A DNA stretch of 35,065 nucleotides, taken from positions 1 to 35,065 of the forward strand of contig CANQAJ010000012.1 in the NCBI GenBank assembly GCA_947589365.1, written 5' to 3'. Under the pieces are notes generated by a model. It did not search any database. It saw nothing but the letters and a program-made list of their open reading frames with translations, and was not told where the DNA came from. The translations under genes and the position numbers were made by a program. Positions 18,474-25,397 of this stretch are shown piece after piece (within the stretch, counting starts at the first letter, position 1; every line of letters begins with the position of its first letter). Source of the stretch: an uncultured Clostridia bacterium. GTDB taxonomy: Bacteria > Bacillota > Clostridia > Oscillospirales > Acutalibacteraceae.

Positions 18474-19454
18474 ATGGACATAAAATTCAAATTTCTCAGC
18501 CTGCTTTGTGCTGTTTCGCTTCTGATACCCTTTATTTTCTCAGAATCCCGCAGTAATGCGGATATAGCCGATAAAAGCACAACAAGCAGCTCATATTCAT
18601 ACACCGGCAAAACGTCGGCTACTGCTGTGCCTGTTGAGGACTTGCAGCAATCGGGTAATCCGGGTTATACTCCCCGATATGATTACGGTACCCAAAGCAA
18701 CAGATTTCATTATCTTAATGTCTACAATATAATGATGAATAAAAATAATGTTACTGTCTCTCCCGTAGAAATGTACAGTGATTTTACGGACGGTCCTGAC
18801 TATCGCAGACAATTTTATGTTCACTGTCGGATTTATAACGGATATGACTATGAAATTTCAGATATAACAGTTGACTGGATGGAAATACATTCGGGTGATA
18901 CATCAATTTTATATAAATCAAATATAAAATGTGAGAATCTCACTATACAACCACATCAGAGTGCCATATACACCTTTACTTTCGATTATGTTGATATTCC
19001 CTACTCCGTAGACCTGAGTGTTGTTGAGTATGAAATATACTCTCATGCCGATGTACACAGAACCGAAGAAGAATCGGAAAACGGGGCATCAATACGTAAT
19101 CACCTCACTCCGGATCCGAGAAATATCTACATCAACAACTCAAAATCCAATTCCGAAAATTCAATAAATCTGTCTGTAAAAAAAGCATATTATAAGGATG
19201 ATGAGCTGATTTTAGACTGTAGTATGTATAACGGTTATAATTTTGATGTAAATAATATTCTTTTGAACTGGGCAAATCTATATTCAAACGGCAAACTTAT
19301 CGCACAAGGTAATATCGGAATGATTTATAATGACAATATAAAAGAACACAGAAGTGTAAATTTTACAATCAAATTTGACTATGATTTGCTTGTCCGATAT
19401 AATGCGGAGCTAATCGAACCATATTTCAGCTACTACTATTCATACAGCTATTAA
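18474..19454 (+). CDS. Secreted protein with two related SLAP-like domains
   Basis: In-frame ATG at 18474 gives the signal peptide MDIKFKFLSLLCAVSLLIPFIFSESRSNAD. The ORF-track start at 18402 would sit at the predicted transcription start. Two repeats around 'YNGYDYEISDITVDW' and 'YNGYNFDVNNILLNW'. Confidence 0.7.
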   Translation: MDIKFKFLSLLCAVSLLIPFIFSESRSNADIADKSTTSSSYSYTGKTSATAVPVEDLQQSGNPGYTPRYDYGTQSNRFHYLNVYNIMMNKNNVTVSPVEMYSDFTDGPDYRRQFYVHCRIYNGYDYEISDITVDWMEIHSGDTSILYKSNIKCENLTIQPHQSAIYTFTFDYVDIPYSVDLSVVEYEIYSHADVHRTEEESENGASIRNHLTPDPRNIYINNSKSNSENSINLSVKKAYYKDDELILDCSMYNGYNFDVNNILLNWANLYSNGKLIAQGNIGMIYNDNIKEHRSVNFTIKFDYDLLVRYNAELIEPYFSYYYSYSY

Positions 19455-19475
19455 AATAAAACAGACTGTAAACGG

Positions 19476-19506
19476 CAGAGGGCGTATCCCCCCGATACGC
19501 CCTCTG
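19476..19506. other. Perfect 13-bp hairpin in the intergenic region
   Basis: CAGAGGGCGTATC-CCCCC-GATACGCCCTCTG, 21 nt after the stop codon. No U-tract directly follows, so terminator status is uncertain. Confidence 0.55.
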
Positions 19507-19698
19507 AGATATTAAGAAAGAAATAAACCGTTCACTCCAAAACGGATATATCCGAACTGACTTGTTCTTTTGATGGTTATATTATATTATTCAATCAAGA
19601 ACAGAAAATGGCTCAAAAGTAAACAATCTGTTAAGAAAATCATACAAAAAAATGGCGGGATGACAGATATATCCTAAAAATAGTCCGAGTGACATACT

Positions 19699-19720
19699 CC
19701 CCCACCTATAGAGGTGGGGG
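19699..19720 (-). other. Right-end hairpin of the IS605-type remnant
   Basis: Perfect 9-bp stem CCCCCACCT-ATAG-AGGTGGGGG. Confidence 0.8.
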
Positions 19721-19795
19721 CTTCTCGCTCAAGTATGGTAACCCATACAGTATCAACGAGCTAACCCCGTGTGTCCCACGGTTCTTGTTTTGACT

Positions 19796-19927
19796 TTATG
19801 CTAACGCTATTTTCATACCTTCATTTCGTATGTTTATAGCGGCATTTACATCTCTGTTATGATGTGTCTTACAGTAAGGGCAAGTCCATTCTCTGACAGA
19901 TAAGTCTTTTGTTTCAAAAGAACTCAT
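19796..19927 (-). pseudogene. tnpB: TnpB (IS605 OrfB) C-terminal fragment
   Basis: Translation of the minus strand: [43 protein letters not shown]; contains [13 protein letters not shown], HH(N/D)RDVNAAINI. Not in the ORF track (short). Confidence 0.85.
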
Positions 19928-19942
19928 AATTTTATGTAATAC

Positions 19943-19971
19943 TTGATTTATTCAATACAATAGGGTATAAT
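19943..19971 (+). promoter_or_regulatory. SigA-type promoter for glyA
   Basis: TTGATT - 17 nt - TATAAT, 36 nt upstream of the glyA ATG. Confidence 0.7.
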
Positions 19972-20006
19972 TATACTAGAATACACGTTGAAAGAGGTAA
20001 AAACCG

Positions 20007-21260
20007 ATGTATAATGATTTAATGGACAGTATAGGCTTTGTAGGAAAATATGACAGTGTAATATCCACCGCCATGATGGATGAGCTTAAAAGGCAGCAGC
20101 AGAATCTTGAGCTTATCGCTTCGGAAAATATAGTTTCTCCGGCGGTAATGGCTGCTATGGGTTCGGTTCTGACTAATAAGTATGCAGAAGGATACCCGGG
20201 AAAAAGATATTACGGCGGATGTCAGTATGTTGATGTTGTAGAGCAGGTAGCCATAGACCGTGCCTGCGTGCTCTTTGGCTCCAAGTTCGCAAATGTACAG
20301 CCGCACTCCGGGGCACAGGCTAATACGGCGGTATATTTTTCGGTGCTCAAGCCCGGTGATACCGTAATGGGTATGACACTTTCCGAGGGAGGACATCTTA
20401 CTCATGGCTCACCTGTGAATATTTCGGGAAAATATTATAACTTTGTTTCCTACGGAGTGGATCCGGTAACGCATAGAATTGATTACGATAAGGTATATGA
20501 AATTGCAATGGAAAACAAACCGAGACTTATCGTCTGCGGTGCATCGGCTTATCCGAGAATTATAGATTTCAAGCGTTTCAGAGAGATTGCGGACGAATGC
20601 GGAGCATACCTGATGGTCGATATGGCTCATATTGCCGGACTTGTTGCAGCAGGTGTACATCCGAGTCCCGTTCCCTATGCTCATTTCACAACAACAACAA
20701 CACACAAGACGCTCAGAGGTCCGAGAGGCGGCATGATTCTTACGAATGACGAGGAGCTTGCAAAGGGAATAAACAAGGCTGTTTTCCCCGGAACACAGGG
20801 CGGTCCGCTTATGCATGTCATAGCTGCAAAAGCTGTCTGCTTCGGAGAGGCTCTTAAACCCGAATTTAAGACCTACGGCGAAAATATCGTAAAAAATGCA
20901 CAAGCTCTTGCTCAGGGACTTATAAACAGAGGAAACAAGCTTGTTTCGGGCGGAACAGATAATCATGTTATGCTTCTTGACCTTACAGACAGTGAGGTTA
21001 CAGGTAAGGAGCTTGAACATCGACTTGATGCTGTACGCATAACCGCAAACAAAAACACTGTACCGAATGAAAAGAGAAGTCCGTTTGTAACAAGCGGTGT
21101 ACGTCTTGGTACTCCGGCAGTTACAACAAGAGGTCTTGGTGTTGCCGAGATGGATAAGATTGCGGAATTCATAACGCTTGCACTCAATGATTTTGAAAAC
21201 AGTGCCGAGTCCATAAGAGCAGGTGTTGATGAGATCTGCAAAAATTTCCCGCTTTATTAA
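20007..21260 (+). CDS. glyA: Serine hydroxymethyltransferase
   Basis: 417 aa; '[43 protein letters not shown]', '[17 protein letters not shown]', '[16 protein letters not shown]'. Confidence 0.97.
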   Translation: MYNDLMDSIGFVGKYDSVISTAMMDELKRQQQNLELIASENIVSPAVMAAMGSVLTNKYAEGYPGKRYYGGCQYVDVVEQVAIDRACVLFGSKFANVQPHSGAQANTAVYFSVLKPGDTVMGMTLSEGGHLTHGSPVNISGKYYNFVSYGVDPVTHRIDYDKVYEIAMENKPRLIVCGASAYPRIIDFKRFREIADECGAYLMVDMAHIAGLVAAGVHPSPVPYAHFTTTTTHKTLRGPRGGMILTNDEELAKGINKAVFPGTQGGPLMHVIAAKAVCFGEALKPEFKTYGENIVKNAQALAQGLINRGNKLVSGGTDNHVMLLDLTDSEVTGKELEHRLDAVRITANKNTVPNEKRSPFVTSGVRLGTPAVTTRGLGVAEMDKIAEFITLALNDFENSAESIRAGVDEICKNFPLY

Positions 21261-21277
21261 TATACAAACAAGTTATG

Positions 21278-21315
21278 ATTCAGATGCTTAGACTTCCATA
21301 TCTAAACATCTGAAT
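21278..21315 (+). terminator. Hairpin downstream of glyA (probable terminator)
   Basis: ATTCAGATG.TTAGA ... TCTAA.CATCTGAAT stem followed by TTTC. Confidence 0.5.
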
Positions 21316-21344
21316 TTCATATATGTGTAAAGGGGGTGCCAGTA

Positions 21345-21944
21345 ATGGTTCATTGTAATATTATAAAAGACTTTATCCCACAATATGTTAAAGGAACATT
21401 GAGTGAGGAATCAAAGGATTTTATTAATAACCATTTGAGTGAATGTCCCGAGTGTAAAAAATTATTTAACAGTAAAAATTTAAATAAAACGCAAAATTGT
21501 ACGGATAGTTTATCGGAAAATATTAAAAAGGAACGCAAAAAAATCATATTACGATTTTCCATTTCTATAGTTGCTGTCATAATTGTTCTTTTTGCTGTAT
21601 TTGGGTATTCTTTTGGTGTTAAGGGAAACACATGGTTTGCAGAAATAACAACGGAGTCTAATGAAGTTTATGAAAATCATCCGGAGATGAATGAAATAGA
21701 AGCCGCTTCAAAAGCTATAGTTGAACATTTCCGCAATAATTATGGCGGCTGCGTATTATTAAGCGTGGAATACAAAGCTGATGATGATTACGATCCTCTT
21801 AACAAACAAATCGGTTTTTACGTTCGTTACTATAATCCGAATGGTAATAAATACGGTTCCGGATTCAAATATAATGCTTATTACTGGTATGTTGAATATA
21901 ATAAAGAAAACGATGAATGGCAGTACGGCGGCAGTGTACCTTGA
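21345..21944 (+). CDS. zf-HC2 anti-sigma-like membrane protein (copy 1)
   Basis: N-terminal HxxxCxxC-type zinc motif 'INNHLSECPECKKLF', one TM, extracytoplasmic C-terminal domain. ATG 21345 after AAGGGGGTG (ORF track uses GTG 21336). Confidence 0.75.
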   Translation: MVHCNIIKDFIPQYVKGTLSEESKDFINNHLSECPECKKLFNSKNLNKTQNCTDSLSENIKKERKKIILRFSISIVAVIIVLFAVFGYSFGVKGNTWFAEITTESNEVYENHPEMNEIEAASKAIVEHFRNNYGGCVLLSVEYKADDDYDPLNKQIGFYVRYYNPNGNKYGSGFKYNAYYWYVEYNKENDEWQYGGSVP

Positions 21945-21951
21945 TAAAATC

Positions 21952-22005
21952 AGGACTGTAGTATAGCGTATAAACTACGCAAGCTACAGTCCTTATATTT
22001 TTTTG
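21952..22005 (+). terminator. Intrinsic terminator between anti-sigma copy 1 and the ECF sigma gene
   Basis: AGGACTGTAG ... CTACAGTCCT stem followed by TATATTTTTTT. Confidence 0.75.
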
Positions 22006-22123
22006 ATTATCGCTGTATAAAGAAGTTGTGATCTCATATGACAGCCGTAAATATAATATCATTTTTCTTAGAAAATTTGTAACAAAATAACCCCTACTGC
22101 ATCATATTATCGGAGGTGATAAA

Positions 22124-22612
22124 GTGCTGTCCGAGGAATTATACCGAGAAAACTACAATATAGTTTTCGGCTATTTGTTCCGTATGTGCAGGAACCATAG
22201 TATAGCCGAGGAACTTACAGCAGAAACATTTCTTAAAGCTTTCTCTAAATTTTCATCATATAAGGGAGGAGGAAAAATTTCTACCTGGTTATGCCAAATT
22301 GCAAAAAATGAATACTTGCAATATATCCGAAAACAAAAAAATACCGAAAATACGGATGATTTTGAAAATCTTCCTGATGACAGCAGTATTGCGGATATCA
22401 TTCAGGATAAAGCCATGGCACTTGAAATACATAAATTGCTGCATAACCTCGAGGAGCCGTACAAGGAGGTTTTCATACTCAGAGTATTTGCAGAATTGAG
22501 CTTCAGGGATATTTCTGTAATCATGGAGAAAACGGAAACATGGGCAAGAGTTACATACTACCGTGCGAAGGTAAGAATTTTGGAAGGATTAGGTGAGAAA
22601 AATGACAAATAA
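22124..22612 (+). CDS. ECF-type RNA polymerase sigma factor
   Basis: 162 aa; region 2 'YNIVFGYLFRMCRNHSIAEELTAETFLKAF' and region 4 'LEEPYKEVFILRVFAELSFRDISVIM'; GTG start after GGAGGTGAT. Confidence 0.9.
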   Translation: MLSEELYRENYNIVFGYLFRMCRNHSIAEELTAETFLKAFSKFSSYKGGGKISTWLCQIAKNEYLQYIRKQKNTENTDDFENLPDDSSIADIIQDKAMALEIHKLLHNLEEPYKEVFILRVFAELSFRDISVIMEKTETWARVTYYRAKVRILEGLGEKNDK

Positions 22613-23249
22613 CTGCAATATTGTAAGAGATCTCATACCCCAATATGTTGAGGAACTGTTAAGTGATGATTCGAGGGAATTTGTTGATAAGCACTGCTCC
22701 GAATGTGGGGAATGCAAGAAAATTTTGGATGACGCCATGGTGGATATTCAAACCGGAAACGAAAAAAGACAGGAAGAAATTTGGAGTGAAATAGCTAAAA
22801 AACAAAAAAGAAAAAAAATTATGATTAAATCAGTAATAATATCCGCATCAGTCCTGCTTGTAATTACGGCAATATTTATATGTACTTTCATACTAAAAGG
22901 CAATACATGGTTTGTTAGTATAAATTTGAGTCAGGCAGACGAATATAAGACGAGTGCGGAATTATCGGCAGATACGACACATCCCGGAAAAGATGAGGTT
23001 AATGCGGCATCACAGGCAGTCATAAAATATTTTCAGAACAATTTCGGCGGAAGCATATTGCTTAGTCTGAAATATGACGAGGAATTAACCTCTGCTAATA
23101 TGCCAAGTATTGTTTTTGAGGGCGATTATTTTATGTTGCAGGAACCTGTAGCCGGAGATATGAATAGAATGAAAAACAACTGGCACTGGTATGTCGAGTA
23201 TAATAAGACAACCGAAGAATGGCTAATTGTCGGAAACGGATATGATTAA
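22602..23249 (+). CDS. zf-HC2 anti-sigma-like membrane protein (copy 2)
   Basis: 'FVDKHCSECGECKKIL' zinc motif, one TM, C-terminal domain paralogous to copy 1; overlaps the sigma factor 3' end (ATG 22602 or 22593). Confidence 0.8.
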   Translation: MTNNCNIVRDLIPQYVEELLSDDSREFVDKHCSECGECKKILDDAMVDIQTGNEKRQEEIWSEIAKKQKRKKIMIKSVIISASVLLVITAIFICTFILKGNTWFVSINLSQADEYKTSAELSADTTHPGKDEVNAASQAVIKYFQNNFGGSILLSLKYDEELTSANMPSIVFEGDYFMLQEPVAGDMNRMKNNWHWYVEYNKTTEEWLIVGNGYD

Positions 23250-23260
23250 TATTAAAAAAG

Positions 23261-23312
23261 CGGAACAGATTTACAGATGTTATAAACACCATAATCTGTT
23301 CCGTTATTTTTT
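23261..23312 (+). terminator. Intrinsic terminator after the sigma/anti-sigma operon
   Basis: CGGAACAGATT ... AATCTGTTCCG followed by TTATTTTTT. Confidence 0.8.
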
Positions 23313-23335
23313 AGTCTTATATAATAAAAAACTAA

Positions 23336-24277
23336 TTACAATATATTTTTGGATATGGTCAGCGGTCGTGTATACTTTCTTTTGAGAAAATATATTATGC
23401 CTATAATTATCATAACGGCGGTGCCGACCGCAAGCTCAATTATAATCGAACGGAGATAACCAAAATCCGCAAAGCTTGCATTGGTTATCTGTATAGCCTC
23501 CGTTACGGCTATTCCGCCGCCCTCGTTCTCAATAAGTATCGCAGTTCCGGCTATAAGTGCCGCATATTCTGCGGCAAGGAAAACCAAAAACGAAATAATC
23601 CCGCATATTACCGCACTCAGCCTTGTTGCTCTTTTTCCCGTAACGACAAATCCGGCAAAGCACAATAATACAATAACACCGCCAAATATACCGTAAAGTG
23701 AAATAAACTGATAAAGAAGTATGTATATTGATGCTCCTAAAAAAGCGCCGAAAATCGCCCCTGCTATTCCGGCCGGCATATTCTGCTTTTTCTTCTCAAA
23801 CATATCTCGCCTTTTTGCATATTGCCGCCTTTTTCTGACAATACACCTGTCGCATATCGGCATAAGGTTACGCCCGACAACATATAAGCCGGTTTTTTTA
23901 TTTCTTGAGCAAACACCGCATATAGGTGTAAGTAAATCGCTTTTGCACAATTCCATTATAAATTTTGCAACCGACTTAAGATTTTCTCTGTCTATTTCCG
24001 AATCAACGGTCATCTTAACGGACAGAATTATTTTTTTATTCTTATATACAGCTTTTGTTATAAAACTCTTATTTTCCGCTGCAAAGCTCTTAAGTTTTCC
24101 CGAAACAGCACCAATATCGCTCGCAGCAGAATTGAGGGAAAGCAAATATCTTTTTTCCTTGCTGTTAAATTCTATCATCGTATGAAAACCCTCATAGCTG
24201 TTAAAAGCCGTTTGTGATTTACTGTTGTAACGGTAGCCTATTGTTATGAGAAATTCACGAAATTCACTTTCCGTCAA
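23336..24277 (-). CDS. Uncharacterised zinc-ribbon multi-TM protein (paralogue A)
   Basis: TTG start after GAGGTGGTG; soluble N-terminal domain, 'CGVCSRNKKTGLYVVGRNLMPICDRC' CxxC-CxxC motif, then several TM helices. Confidence 0.75.
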   Translation of the reverse strand: MTESEFREFLITIGYRYNSKSQTAFNSYEGFHTMIEFNSKEKRYLLSLNSAASDIGAVSGKLKSFAAENKSFITKAVYKNKKIILSVKMTVDSEIDRENLKSVAKFIMELCKSDLLTPICGVCSRNKKTGLYVVGRNLMPICDRCIVRKRRQYAKRRDMFEKKKQNMPAGIAGAIFGAFLGASIYILLYQFISLYGIFGGVIVLLCFAGFVVTGKRATRLSAVICGIISFLVFLAAEYAALIAGTAILIENEGGGIAVTEAIQITNASFADFGYLRSIIIELAVGTAVMIIIGIIYFLKRKYTRPLTISKNIL

Positions 24278-24309
24278 TATATCACCACCTCAAAAAGTGT
24301 AAGAAACAA

Positions 24310-25248
24310 TTATGTCAATTTTACAGAGCGATTTTTTACTTTACTTTCCTTTATTAAAGCTATTGCTGATGCTATTGATGTTGCAGCAAAGGTGATAATG
24401 CCGAAAATATTATTATATATCAAAGTTCCGGTGTACTCTGAATCCTGCATAAAGTACGGTATAATGTCAAGTGCATCACGGAATGTCACAGAAATTCCTT
24501 CCGCTGTCAAGGCATTGTACATATCTATACCGGCAGCAATATACATTCCCATGAAAAGGAAAATAAAGGAAATAATTATTGACAAAACAATACCGGCGGT
24601 GGAAATCTTTTTTCCCAACCATTTAAAGCCCATTACTCCTCCGAAACCGGCTACTAATCCGGCCATCCATCCTATTCTGCCCATTACGGAGAACAAAATC
24701 CATATCAAAGCTCCGCATATTCCGCCAAGTATGGCTCCGAGAACACCCATAGGATAATTCATCCGTATCGAGGAATCCGATAAAATATTTTCCACTACAT
24801 CGTTTTGCAGTGTGCCGTAACATCCGGTACACAAGGCAGATACATTATTTTCAATGGAATATACATCGACATCACCATACCTGCCGCAGACCGAACAGCA
24901 CGGAGTACATTCAAACTGATTTACACAGTACATAATAAAATTGACGGCGTCGTTTACACCCGGAGTAATATCCGAAGTGATCTGATAGCATATATGTATC
25001 TGTTTTCCCTCAAAAAAAGCGGTTTTCAGCATATTCTGTCTTTGAGAAGCAAATTGATGGAGTGCGGTTCTCAGGGGGTCAATCATGCCATCCTTGGCAG
25101 GTCTGCAGGCAGCAGTTACATTATACTCTTTGGAAGCCGGATTTACCCGTACTATAAATGCAATATTATTTATTTTCCTGTATGCCACAGCTGTAACGTC
25201 ATCATATCCGAATCCCATCGCCTGAAGCTGCTCTCTATACTTAGCCAT
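24310..25248 (-). CDS. Uncharacterised zinc-ribbon multi-TM protein (paralogue B)
   Basis: Same architecture: N-terminal soluble domain, 'CSVCGRYGDVDVYSIENNVSALCTGC' motif, then TM helices. Confidence 0.75.
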   Translation of the reverse strand: MAKYREQLQAMGFGYDDVTAVAYRKINNIAFIVRVNPASKEYNVTAACRPAKDGMIDPLRTALHQFASQRQNMLKTAFFEGKQIHICYQITSDITPGVNDAVNFIMYCVNQFECTPCCSVCGRYGDVDVYSIENNVSALCTGCYGTLQNDVVENILSDSSIRMNYPMGVLGAILGGICGALIWILFSVMGRIGWMAGLVAGFGGVMGFKWLGKKISTAGIVLSIIISFIFLFMGMYIAAGIDMYNALTAEGISVTFRDALDIIPYFMQDSEYTGTLIYNNIFGIITFAATSIASAIALIKESKVKNRSVKLT

Positions 25249-25337
25249 AATTTTACCTCCATCTGTTTTAATATATCGTTATAATTCATATCTGCAACGT
25301 TTCTTACGATAAATCCGCTATCGGTTATAACCTAAAA

Positions 25338-25370
25338 TAAAGGGGTATAGAAAATTCATATACCCCTTTA
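25338..25370 (-). terminator. Intrinsic terminator downstream of the malQ-glgP ORF
   Basis: Perfect 12-bp stem TAAAGGGGTATA / TATACCCCTTTA; T-rich on the minus strand after the stem. Confidence 0.7.
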
Positions 25371-25397
25371 TTCGTGTTGTTTATTTTTCTTACCGGA

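Larger units (their letters stand above)
19689..19927 (-). mobile_element. Truncated IS200/IS605-family element: tnpB 3' end plus right-end/omegaRNA-like region
   Basis: On the minus strand: TnpB C-terminal peptide, then ...GAGCGAGAAGCCCCCACCTCTATAGGTGGGGGAGTATGTCAC, typical of IS605-group right ends in Firmicutes, with several hairpins. Confidence 0.75.

Noticed and set aside
19796-19927. Considered a small stand-alone zinc-finger gene or a TnpB-derived repressor
   Set aside because: Only about 43 codons covering the extreme TnpB C-terminus with the upstream frame closed by a stop; best explained as a truncated transposon end.
21261-21344. Riboswitch downstream of glyA / upstream of anti-sigma copy 1
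   Set aside because: Only a single imperfect hairpin is visible; no conserved riboswitch core recognised.
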